A stretch of DNA of 64,000 bases from Methylobacterium sp. E-045 (GTDB taxonomy: Bacteria > Pseudomonadota > Alphaproteobacteria > Rhizobiales > Beijerinckiaceae). How positions within the stretch are numbered: the stretch's first letter is position 1; every line of letters starts with the position of its first letter. The notes below the pieces were generated by a model, which saw only the letters and a list, made by a program, of their open reading frames with translations, was not told the origin of the DNA and searched no databases. The stretch covers positions 124,001 through 188,000 of the forward strand of contig NZ_JAKSYE010000085.1 in NCBI RefSeq assembly GCF_022829685.1, read 5' to 3'. Both the position numbers and the translations under genes were made by a program. This document shows positions 1-7,318 of this stretch, piece after piece.

Positions 1-446
1 ACCGCCGAGAAGGTCTCGATGGGCGAGGTGCCGAGCACCCGCTGCAGGCCGGCCCCGAGGATGCGGGCGAGGGTCTGCATCACCTTGAGATGATACAGGA
101 TGGCGATGAGCGCGGAGACGTAGAGGATCTGCGGCAGCACCCGCAGGGCCAGGATGAAGCCGCTGCCGCCGAACAGCTCGAACATGCGCGGCTCCACGAG
201 GCCGCCGAACAGGAACAGGACGCCGCGGTCGCCGTAGCCGAGCACCGTCTGCACGAGGGTGGCGGCCCCATCGAGGGCCTGCCGCCCGAGCGGTACGAAC
301 AGGACGACCGCCCCGATCGCCACCTGGAGGGCGAGGGCCGCGATCACGACGCGGGGCCGGATCGCCCGGCGGTCGGTGGAGAACAGGATCGCGACGGCGA
401 GAAGCAGCGCGAGGCTCGCACCCGCATGGAACAGTCTGTCGATCAT
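1..446 (-). CDS. Concentrative nucleoside transporter (NupC/CNT family), N-terminal part
   Basis: This is the first 148 codons of a gene that runs off the left edge. Reading from the ATG at 444-446 the protein starts MIDRLFHAGASLALLLAVAI, a first membrane helix. Further hydrophobic segments follow, then the stretches GGLVEPRMFELFGG, VLPQILYVSAL and LGAGLQRVLGTSPIETFSA. These match the N-terminal helices and the LLGTS-E motif region of CNT proteins, which take up nucleosides with H+ or Na+ across the inner membrane. The nucleoside-selective C-terminal half lies outside the window, so substrate cannot be judged. Family assignment is good; no gene symbol is given because the protein is incomplete. 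Confidence 0.8.
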   Translation of the reverse strand, partial: MIDRLFHAGASLALLLAVAILFSTDRRAIRPRVVIAALALQVAIGAVVLFVPLGRQALDGAATLVQTVLGYGDRGVLFLFGGLVEPRMFELFGGSGFILALRVLPQILYVSALIAILYHLKVMQTLARILGAGLQRVLGTSPIETFSA

Positions 447-519
447 CGGGCTCCGCCTTGTCCGAGGCCTGGAGCAAGGTCGATGCCGGGGCAGGCGCGC
501 ATCATGTCGGGGCTCATCC

Positions 520-544
520 GGAACGGGAGGACGTCCGGCGTGTT
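520..544 (+). promoter_or_regulatory. Possible EcfG-type (general stress sigma factor) promoter
   Basis: GGAAC at 520-524 is followed after 16 bases by TGTT at 541-544. Alphaproteobacterial EcfG promoters are GGAAC-N16/17-CGTT, so this is one mismatch away. It lies 54 bases before the start of the 42-residue ORF, a suitable distance. This rests on motif matching only. Confidence 0.3.
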
Positions 545-598
545 GACCGTCAAGCTGCGCCGTAATGCGGCGCATAACCGGTTTGAAGGGATACAGCC

Positions 599-727
599 AT
601 GAGCCTCATCGGACGCCTCGTCACCAAGATCCTCGGCAACGAGAACCGCCCCGTCGTCCGCGACGACCGCAACTACGACTCGAGCAACCCGATCGGCCGC
701 CTCGTGACGAAGATCCTGCGGAAGTAG
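599..727 (+). CDS. 42-residue protein with duplicated IGRLVTKIL segment
   Basis: An ATG at 599 with GAAGGG about eight bases upstream opens a 42-codon frame ending in TAG at 725-727. The nonapeptide IGRLVTKIL occurs twice, near the N-terminus (residues 4-12) and at the C-terminus (about 32-40), joined by a charged Asn/Asp/Arg-rich linker. Each copy would make a short basic amphipathic helix. Presence of an SD sequence, a promoter-like motif upstream and a strong hairpin 16 bases after the stop support real expression. No function is recognised. The last 55 bases overlap, tail to tail, the doubtful C-terminal extension of the racemase-like ORF on the other strand. Confidence 0.6.
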   Translation: MSLIGRLVTKILGNENRPVVRDDRNYDSSNPIGRLVTKILRK

Positions 728-1983
728 GCTCGGCGAACATCTCCTCTCCCCGCACGCGGGGAGAGGGAAGCGACGGCCCCGGCGTCGGCGCGGCGGCAGT
801 CGACGGTGAGACGGGCTCGTCCGACGAATCCACTTCCGGAATCGCCCAACTCCCTGTCGGCTCCGTTCTCTCCCCGGATGGGGAGCCACGACAGTCCTAC
901 ATCTCGCGGGCCGTGCCGTCCTGCCCTCTTCCCCTTGCGGGGCGACGGATGCCCTCTGCAGGCATGAGCGGATGCGTCGATGCGGCGGTGGACATCTGTC
1001 GCTTGGGTACCCGCCCCGAACGTCTGCGCCGGCTCGTGCGCGGATTCTAACCCCTTCGGCCGCAAGCGGACGCTCCGCATCCGACCCGTGTCGGCCGCGG
1101 GGAAGGTCGCCAGAGCCTCCCGACGGCCGTCATGCCTCCTTCGCCTGTCGCGATGGCGCAACGGCCGGACGGTATGGAGCGGCAGGGAAACCTTCAGGCG
1201 GTCGAGCATCGCGCGGAAATCGGCGGCGCTGTAACGCTCGTCCTCCGTCACCAGGGCCAGGACATCACCGCCGCCGGGAACCGCGTGCGGAACGATCGCC
1301 ATGACGGCATCGTGGAGGGGGTCGAACAGCGTCCGGTCCGGCCGCGCTCGCTCGATGAACGCGCGCAGCCACGGCAGATGCGTGCTCGACAACGTCATGG
1401 CCGCGAGGCCGGGATGCTGCCGGTCCAGCGCGTCCAGGAAGGCGTCGACCTTGGCCTGCGTCCGGTCGGGCTCGAACAGGAACGCGCCGCTCTCCACCAG
1501 ATCCACGAGTGGCGAGGCATCCACGAGCCGTACTTGCGCCCTCCGGTCTCCGGCCTGCGCGTCGGCGTAGGCGCGCATCTCCGGGCTCTCGACCATCGAC
1601 CGAACTCCGAGGACGGCGACCGCCCGTGACCCGGCGGAAGCGAGGGCCTCCCCGATGGGCGGGCGAACGCCGAACACCGGGGCGGGGACGATGCCCCCGA
1701 GCTCGTCGAGGACGGTGATCGAGGGAGCGTTCGAGGCGATGAGGATGGCGGCCGGGTCGAAACCCTGCAGGTAGTGGAGGGTGCGCCGCATGATCGTGAG
1801 GAGTTCGGAATGGCCTTTGCCGCCGTAGGGGAAGCTGGCGCGGTCGGCGAAGTAGAGGATGTCCTGATCCGGCAGGAGACGTCGAATGGCGGCGACGGCG
1901 GCGTAGCTGCCGATCCCGGCATCGAAGACGGCGATGGGACGGGTCAGCTCGGGCAACGGCTGACGATCGGCGGAATAGCGCAT
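673..1983 (-). CDS. Glutamate racemase-like protein lacking catalytic cysteines, with aberrant C-terminal extension
   Basis: Residues 15 to about 280 follow the MurI/aspartate-glutamate racemase fold: FDAGIGS (D21), the PYG turn (residues 52-54), LIASNAPSI and LSSTHLPWL. In true glutamate racemases the last two motifs carry the two catalytic cysteines (ACNT and GCTH). Here both are serine (S84 and S200), so normal racemase chemistry is unlikely. The frame is 436 codons, far beyond the usual 260-290. The last ~150 residues are Arg-rich, read through intergenic palindromes and resemble noncoding sequence. Shifting one frame near position 1165-1175 gives a tail ending in ...SRQAKEA with a TGA at 1130-1132, a natural length. 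A frameshift (real or sequencing) is therefore likely, with the original gene at about 1130-1983. Confidence 0.7.
   Translation of the reverse strand: MRYSADRQPLPELTRPIAVFDAGIGSYAAVAAIRRLLPDQDILYFADRASFPYGGKGHSELLTIMRRTLHYLQGFDPAAILIASNAPSITVLDELGGIVPAPVFGVRPPIGEALASAGSRAVAVLGVRSMVESPEMRAYADAQAGDRRAQVRLVDASPLVDLVESGAFLFEPDRTQAKVDAFLDALDRQHPGLAAMTLSSTHLPWLRAFIERARPDRTLFDPLHDAVMAIVPHAVPGGGDVLALVTEDERYSAADFRAMLDRLKVSLPLHTVRPLRHRDRRRRHDGRREALATFPAADTGRMRSVRLRPKGLESAHEPAQTFGAGTQATDVHRRIDASAHACRGHPSPRKGKRAGRHGPRDVGLSWLPIRGENGADRELGDSGSGFVGRARLTVDCRRADAGAVASLSPRAGRGDVRRAYFRRIFVTRRPIGLLES
743..766. terminator. Strong GC hairpin after the 42-residue ORF
   Basis: CCTCTCCCCGC is followed after two bases by its exact reverse complement, an 11-bp arm. 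It lies 16 bases downstream of the small ORF. No T-run follows. Related but looser palindromes occur at 870-885 and around 920-945, so this is probably one member of a dispersed intergenic palindrome family that may also act as a terminator. Confidence 0.5.
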
Positions 1984-2352
1984 GAGGCATGCTCCGTAGG
2001 CTGCTCGACGCCTGTCGGTGAGGTGGACGGTCAGGACAAGCGGAACAGCCTCGCTTTAGCGCAGCCGTCTCACGGTCACCATAGGTCGCGGGCGGGTGGC
2101 GAGGCTCCGCGCGCTTCGAAGCGCGTCCATTCGGAAGCGGACAGGCCGCCCCCCCGAACCCGGTCGTCGGCCTCTGCCTCAACAGCCTGGAAGCGGACCT
2201 GCCGAGGGTCAGCAAGGGGCCGGGAGGGGGCATGGGGTCCATCCGCCAGAGTCCGACCATCCATAGGCATGGGCGGAGAAGAGTGACCTCAGGTTCGTTC
2301 GGGCGAGAAGACGATTCGCGCCGGGCTTTTTCCCAGCGCGAACCCTCTCACC
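1984..2352. other. Gene-free stretch between racemase-like gene and ABC-F gene
   Basis: No credible coding frame is seen in these 369 bases. It should hold the promoter of the racemase-like gene and the end of the ABC-F transcript. A perfect 16-bp palindrome, CGCGCTTCGAAGCGCG, sits at 2110-2125. The adjoining 15-mer GAAGCGCGTCCATTC recurs in the gap upstream of the MFS gene at 55354, suggesting a dispersed intergenic element. Confidence 0.5.
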
Positions 2353-3978
2353 TCACGCCGCCTTGCGCTTGTTCTTCTTCTCCCGACCCTGGCCCGGCGC
2401 GGTCTTTCCCGTCTTCGAACGGTCGAGGACGAAGCGGGCGTAGTCGTCCATGTCGCCGGCGAAGGGCTTCACGGTCCTGTCGGCGGCGAGCCAGAGCCGG
2501 TCGGCCACGAGTTCCATCAGCGAACGGTCGTGGGTGATGAGGATGACGGCGCCGGCGTAATCGTTGAGCGCATCGAGCAAGGCCCGGCGGCTGTCGATGT
2601 CGAGGTGGTTCGTCGGCTCGTCGAGGATGAGCAGGTGGGGCGCCTGCATCGCCACGAGGTTGAGCAGGAGTCTTGCCCGTTCCCCGCCCGAAAGGGCGTC
2701 CACCGTCGTCTCCTGCTTGTCGAAGGCCAGACCGAAGCTCGCGAGCTTGGCCCGCCGCGCCGACTCGCTGTCGTCCGGCCGCTCGCGGCGGATGATGGCG
2801 AGCGGGGTGTCCTTCGGGTCGAGGGCCTCGATCTGGTGCTGGTGGAACCATCCGACCTGCACCCTGCCCTCGCGGACCATGCGCCCGTCGCGCAGTTGCA
2901 GCGCGCCGGCCGCCATCTTGGCGAAGGTGGACTTTCCGGCACCATTCACGCCGAGCAATCCGATCCGGTCGTCCACGTCCAGGGTCAGGTTGAGGTCGCG
3001 CAGCACCGGCTCGTCGTCGCCGTAGCCGATGGTGGCGTCGGTGAGGTGCATGAGCGGCGGCGCCAGGGGACGCTTGGGCGACGGCAGGTGGAACGGAGCC
3101 ACGTGCTCCTCGATGGTGGTGGCGATGGGCTCCATCTTGGCGAGGCGCTTCATGCGCGACTGGGCCTGGGCCGCCTTCGAGGCCGACGCCTTGAACCGGT
3201 CGACGAAGCTCTGGAGATGGGCGCGCTCGGCGTCCTGCTTCATCTTGGTGGAGGCCTGGAGGCGGGCCTTCTCGGCCCTGCGCTTCTCGAAATCGTCGTA
3301 GCCGCCCGTATAGAGTTCGAGCTTCCCGTTGGCGACGTGAAGGATCGCGTCCACCGAGTTGTTCAGGAGCTCGCGGTCGTGGCTGATGATCAGCGCCGAG
3401 TGCGGATAGCGCTTCAGCCGCGCCTCGAGCCAGAGCGCGCCTTCGAGATCGAGGTAGTTGGTGGGCTCGTCGAGGAGCAGCATGTCCGGCTCGGCGAAGA
3501 GCGCGGCGGCGAGCGCCACGCGCATGCGCCAGCCGCCGGAGAATTCCGACATCGGCCGCGTCAGGTCCTCCACCGAGAAGCCGAGGCCGGCCAGGATCTC
3601 GCCCGCCCGCGCCGGGGCGCGGTCGGCGTCGATCTCGATCAACCTGCCGTAGATCTCGCCCATGCGCTCGGGCTCGGCGGTCTCGAGTTCGAGGTTGAGG
3701 GCCTCGCGTTCGAGATCGGCGGCGAGGATCGTGTCGATCAGGCTCACCGGCGTCGCCGGGTGCTCCTGGTCCACCGAGGCGACGCGGGCGGTCTTCGGCA
3801 GCAGGATGGCGCCGCTATCGGGCTGGAACTCGCCGAGGATGATCTTGAACAGGGTCGATTTGCCGACGCCGTTGCGCCCCACGAGGCCGACCTTCGAGCC
3901 GGGAGGCACAGCGACGCTGGCGCGATCGAAGAAGCGCCGGCCCCAGGCGCTGAAGGTGAGGTCTTCGATCTGGATCAT
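2353..3978 (-). CDS. ABC-F family ATPase (ribosome-associated type)
   Basis: The 541-residue soluble protein has two ABC domains and no membrane segments. Walker A motifs are GRNGVGKST (residues 34-42) and GVNGAGKST (about 345). Both domains have an ABC signature (SGGWRMR and SGGERAR) and a Walker B ending LLLDEPTNYLD or LILDEPTNHLD. Between them is a charged helical linker rich in Lys/Arg/Gln, as in the P-site tRNA interaction motif of ABC-F factors. The C-terminus is a basic tail (GREKKNKRKAA). Family members bind the ribosomal E site and relieve stalled translation. It is closest in layout to Uup/YheS/Ettlike proteins; which subfamily cannot be decided by eye. Confidence 0.92.
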   Translation of the reverse strand: MIQIEDLTFSAWGRRFFDRASVAVPPGSKVGLVGRNGVGKSTLFKIILGEFQPDSGAILLPKTARVASVDQEHPATPVSLIDTILAADLEREALNLELETAEPERMGEIYGRLIEIDADRAPARAGEILAGLGFSVEDLTRPMSEFSGGWRMRVALAAALFAEPDMLLLDEPTNYLDLEGALWLEARLKRYPHSALIISHDRELLNNSVDAILHVANGKLELYTGGYDDFEKRRAEKARLQASTKMKQDAERAHLQSFVDRFKASASKAAQAQSRMKRLAKMEPIATTIEEHVAPFHLPSPKRPLAPPLMHLTDATIGYGDDEPVLRDLNLTLDVDDRIGLLGVNGAGKSTFAKMAAGALQLRDGRMVREGRVQVGWFHQHQIEALDPKDTPLAIIRRERPDDSESARRAKLASFGLAFDKQETTVDALSGGERARLLLNLVAMQAPHLLILDEPTNHLDIDSRRALLDALNDYAGAVILITHDRSLMELVADRLWLAADRTVKPFAGDMDDYARFVLDRSKTGKTAPGQGREKKNKRKAA

Positions 3979-4114
3979 GGGTCAGCGGCCATACGCAAGG
4001 GAGATGCGGGGCCGGTGGCCACACGGGGATGGGGCCACTCCTATCGCAGTGCAGCAACGAGCGCGAGGGCGGACGGCGCAGGGCACCACCCCACCGGGGG
4101 ATGGTGCCGGCCCG

Positions 4115-5314
4115 TCAGTTCCGTTCGACGCCGGCGGCGATCGCCTTCACCAGGGGAGCCGTGGGCACGTTCTTGCGCCAGAAGTTCCCGGCCCGGCCGG
4201 TCTCCCGCCCGCTCTCGTAGAGCTGGCGCATGTAGCCGGTGTCGAAGCCTTTCGCCGTCGTGGTGTTCGGCGCGGATTCGTCGATATAGGTCAGGTTGAA
4301 GCCCATGCCGTTGCCGCGGGTGAAGGCATAGGTGGCGGCCAAAGTCGCGCGGCTGCGCGCCCGGCTCGCGGTGGTGAACGAGCGTTCGACGATGGACAGC
4401 GTGTTGTTCTGCGCCACGTCGAATTCCGGCTCCAGCCGCCCGTTGATGATGACGTAGATGTCGGTCTTGTCCGCCGTGCGCAGGCGACCGTCCCGCAGCA
4501 GGAACGACTGCGGCAGGGTGAAGACCGGCGTCACCACCGAGCCGTCCACATGCATCTCCTGGAAGGCCCTGCCTTCGGCCTGTACGTCCAGAAGCTGGGG
4601 CGGGAACACGGCGGGGATGCTGGCGGAGGCCGTCAGCACGTCCGTGAACAGCGCCACGGCGTTGGGTCCGCCATTGGCGGCGATGGCGCCCATGTTCCAG
4701 ATGACCGCGCGCTGGGAATCGAGGTTCGTGGTCACCACGAGGAGGCGACGGCCCTTGGCGTGCTGCTCGGCGATGGCGGCGAGGAGATCCGGCGTCACGT
4801 AACGACGCACGAGGTCGCGGAGACGTCCGTCCCCGAACAGGCCCGATCCGAACACGATGTTCGTCACGCTCGGCGATTGCACCAGGGTCGAGGCGACGCC
4901 GCTGGTGTAGATGTCGGTGAGGGTGGAATCGTAAGCCGAGCCGAGGAAGGCGAAGGGCGCGATCAGGGCGCCGGTGCTCACCCCCGAGACCAGGGCGAAT
5001 TCGGGACGCTTCCCGGATTCCGACCAGCCGTTAAGAATGCCGGCGCCGTAGGCTCCGTCACCGCCGCCGCCCGACAGGGCGAGATAGGCGAAGGCGCGCT
5101 TCGAGCGTTCCGGCCGCGCCACCATTTCGGTGAAGGTGCTCTCCGACGCGTCCGCATAGGCGCGAACGCTGAGATCCATGCCGGCGGGGACCGCCGCCGA
5201 GGCCTGGTCGGCGGTGTAGGCCACACGCGGGATCGAGCCGCAGGCGGCCAGTTGCGCGGCCACGACGAGGGCGGCCGCGCCCTTGACCCATCCGAACCGG
5301 CGAGATGTCGACAT
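4115..5314 (-). CDS. Patatin-like phospholipase, lipoprotein
   Basis: The chosen start at 5314 (MSTSRRFGWVKG) has AGGA upstream and gives a lipoprotein signal ending LAAC, so the 399-residue protein should be lipid-anchored at residue C23 or nearby. The frame stays open upstream but the extra residues look noncoding. The patatin core is clear: glycine-rich oxyanion loop GGGGDGAYGAG, nucleophile motif GVSTG and the catalytic aspartate in DGSV. Patatins are Ser-Asp dyad acyl hydrolases acting on phospholipids. The next gene upstream is divergent and separated by about 410 bases, so it is probably expressed alone. Substrate is unknown. Confidence 0.9.
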   Translation of the reverse strand: MSTSRRFGWVKGAAALVVAAQLAACGSIPRVAYTADQASAAVPAGMDLSVRAYADASESTFTEMVARPERSKRAFAYLALSGGGGDGAYGAGILNGWSESGKRPEFALVSGVSTGALIAPFAFLGSAYDSTLTDIYTSGVASTLVQSPSVTNIVFGSGLFGDGRLRDLVRRYVTPDLLAAIAEQHAKGRRLLVVTTNLDSQRAVIWNMGAIAANGGPNAVALFTDVLTASASIPAVFPPQLLDVQAEGRAFQEMHVDGSVVTPVFTLPQSFLLRDGRLRTADKTDIYVIINGRLEPEFDVAQNNTLSIVERSFTTASRARSRATLAATYAFTRGNGMGFNLTYIDESAPNTTTAKGFDTGYMRQLYESGRETGRAGNFWRKNVPTAPLVKAIAAGVERN

Positions 5315-5726
5315 GACGGGATATCCTGGCGTTCGACCGGCAACCGGCACAGTCAAGCTCACCGATAACGAGCTTGGCCATTCTACCGTTCCGGGCCATG
5401 ACCGGCAATCATCGCCGGTCCAGGCGAGGCCGATCGGCATCTCGCGTGATGGATCAGCAACGGTTTTCAGACCGTGCTCCGACACACGTTCCGCGCCATC
5501 ACCATCGAGCGTCTGGAACGCTGCGGCACACCAAAGCTTGTCGAATGGATGAACCCCCCTACGTCGTTGATATTACCATAAAACGACATCGACTCTCGAC
5601 GATCGCAGGGCATGACCCGGCGTCATGACGAGGCAGCGCGATGTCTCGCGACGGCGGAGCTTCTTCGTCGTGGGCGACGATATCCGCCCGGGCCGCGGGA
5701 CGCGCCGGGCAACACGGGAAGGCAGT
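5315..5726. other. Divergent promoter region between patatin gene and LOV kinase
   Basis: About 410 bases without a supported gene. It must carry promoters in both directions. The stretch 5555-5600 is clearly more AT-rich than its surroundings and contains an imperfect inverted repeat, ACGTCGTT at 5561-5568 and AACGACAT at 5582-5589 (seven of eight pairs), which is a candidate operator or promoter spacer for the light-sensing kinase. Confidence 0.4.
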
Positions 5727-6851
5727 ATGGAAGCGGACGACGCCTGGCACCTCACCGACCGATTGGGGGCCGAGCACGGAAGGGGCGATCCTTTCGCGGC
5801 GGCCATCCGCGCGACGCGCATGGCCATGCTGATCACCGATCCGCGGCAGGCGGACAATCCCATCGTCTTCGTCAACGACGCCTTCCTCAGGATGACCGGC
5901 TACAGCCGCGCCGAGGTCATGGGCCGGAACTGTCGCCTGCTCCAGGGCGAGGAGACCAGTCCCGAGGCGGTGCGCCAGATCCGCGAGGCGATTTCGGCCA
6001 AGCGCGACGTGGCCGTCGACATCCTCAACTACCGCAAGGACGGGAGCCAGTTCTGGAACGCCCTCTATGTCAGCCCCGTGAGCAGCAACGAGGGCGAGAC
6101 CGTGTATTTCTTCGCGTCCCAGCTCGACGTGACGGATCGGATCGACGCGCTCCTGCAGACGCGCAACGAAAAGCTGCATTTCGAGCGTGAGGTGGCCAAG
6201 CGTACGCGGGAACTCACCGAGGCGCTGGCGGCCAAGACCATGCTGGTCCACGAGGTGGACCACCGGGTGAAGAACAACCTCCAGATGATCGCCTCGCTCC
6301 TCACCCTGCAGACGCGGACCGTCACCGACCCCGATGCCAAGGCGTCGCTCAAATCCATGCTCACCCGCGTCGAGGCCCTCGGCACGGTGCATAAGCGCCT
6401 CTACCAGTCCAACGACGTCCGGCGTTTCGATGTCGCCGCCTTCGCGCAGGAACTCGCCGTCGATCTGGTGCGCGGCTCCGGGCGGCAGGGGATCGAACTC
6501 GATGTCGACCTCGTCCCCGTGGAGGTCGCCGTCGAACAGGCGCCCCCGGTAGCCCTGGTGATGAACGAGTTGCTCACCAACGCCCTCAAGCACGCCTTCC
6601 CCCGTGACGCGGGCGGCCGGCTCTCGGTCTCGGTCAGGCCCGAGGGCGGGGAGATCCGCATCACCATCGCCGATGACGGGATCGGCATGCCCCCGGCCGT
6701 CGCCGCCGGCGGCCGGACCTTCGGCAAGCGCCTGGTCGAGAGTCTCGTGCGCCAGCTCAGTGCCGATATCGCCTGGCACCCGGCCAATCCCGGGACGCGG
6801 ATCGAGATTCGCCTGCCCCAGGGTGAGACGGGCCACAGGGAGCAAACGTGA
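5727..6851 (+). CDS. LOV-domain blue-light sensor histidine kinase (HWE/HisKA_2 type)
   Basis: The start at 5727 has GGGAAGG six bases upstream; an in-frame ATG at 5625 is less likely. Residues 20-140 are a LOV domain: GRNCRLLQG with the photo-adduct cysteine at C69, then NYRKDG, FWN, SPVSS and the flavin-contact glutamine in FFASQLDVTD. A short coiled linker leads to HEVDHRVKNNLQ, the dimerisation and phosphoacceptor box of HisKA_2 kinases (likely H179), and an HATPase domain with NELLTNALKHAF, DDGIGMP and GxxLVESLV. No membrane segment, so cytosolic. It should bind FMN, sense blue light and phosphorylate a response regulator, most simply the one encoded next, with which it overlaps by four bases. 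Confidence 0.93.
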   Translation: MEADDAWHLTDRLGAEHGRGDPFAAAIRATRMAMLITDPRQADNPIVFVNDAFLRMTGYSRAEVMGRNCRLLQGEETSPEAVRQIREAISAKRDVAVDILNYRKDGSQFWNALYVSPVSSNEGETVYFFASQLDVTDRIDALLQTRNEKLHFEREVAKRTRELTEALAAKTMLVHEVDHRVKNNLQMIASLLTLQTRTVTDPDAKASLKSMLTRVEALGTVHKRLYQSNDVRRFDVAAFAQELAVDLVRGSGRQGIELDVDLVPVEVAVEQAPPVALVMNELLTNALKHAFPRDAGGRLSVSVRPEGGEIRITIADDGIGMPPAVAAGGRTFGKRLVESLVRQLSADIAWHPANPGTRIEIRLPQGETGHREQT

Positions 6852-7288
6852 ACGAACCTCTCCGGATCGTCGTCGTCGAAGACGAAGCCCTGATCGTGAT
6901 GCAGCTCGAGATCCTGATCGAAGAGGCGGGGCACGAGGTCGTGGGCACGGCCGTGTCCGCGAGGGACGCCGTCGCGGTGGCCCGAAGGACCCGGCCGGAC
7001 ATCGTCCTCATCGACCTGCAGCTGAAGGGCGGCTCCTCGGGCCTCGACGTGGCGAAGGATCTGGCGGACGAGCCCGCGATGATGCTGGTCTTCCTCACGG
7101 CGAATGCCAGCGGCTTCCACGACGACTTCGCCGGCGCGGTGGCGGTGATCGCCAAGCCCTTCTCCGAGGCCATCATCGGCAACACGATGGTCTACCTCGA
7201 GGAATGCATCCGGACGCCGCCGCCCGTCTCGAACCTGCCCTTCGGCCTGCGGCTCGCCCCCGGCTATCTCGACAGTCTCGGCGGCTGA
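6848..7288 (+). CDS. Single-domain response regulator, partner of LOV kinase
   Basis: The GTG start at 6848 overlaps the kinase stop (GTGA), so the two are translationally coupled. The 146-residue protein is one receiver domain: acidic pocket EDE near the start, phosphoacceptor Asp in IVLIDLQL, conserved Thr in FLTANAS and Lys in IAKPFS. After that there is only a ~25-residue proline-containing tail, no DNA-binding or enzymatic output. Such stand-alone receivers usually relay phosphate or bind a target protein. The target is not shown by the sequence. Confidence 0.9.
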   Translation: MNEPLRIVVVEDEALIVMQLEILIEEAGHEVVGTAVSARDAVAVARRTRPDIVLIDLQLKGGSSGLDVAKDLADEPAMMLVFLTANASGFHDDFAGAVAVIAKPFSEAIIGNTMVYLEECIRTPPPVSNLPFGLRLAPGYLDSLGG

Positions 7289-7318
7289 ATCCGGGCCCTC
7301 CCGTCGCGTCAGGCCGCC
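7280..7318. terminator. Inverted repeat spanning two facing stop codons
   Basis: GGCGGCTGA at 7280-7288 pairs with TCA-G-GCCGCC at 7309-7318 with one bulged G, giving a nine-pair stem around a 20-base loop. The TGA and TCA are the stops of the response regulator and of the convergent GGDEF/EAL gene, so this is a candidate bidirectional terminator. No T-run. Confidence 0.4.

Noticed and set aside
2530-4299. 589-codon open frame opposite the ABC-F gene
   Set aside because: Arg/His/Val-rich without motifs; the opposite strand has clear Walker A and B motifs in both domains.
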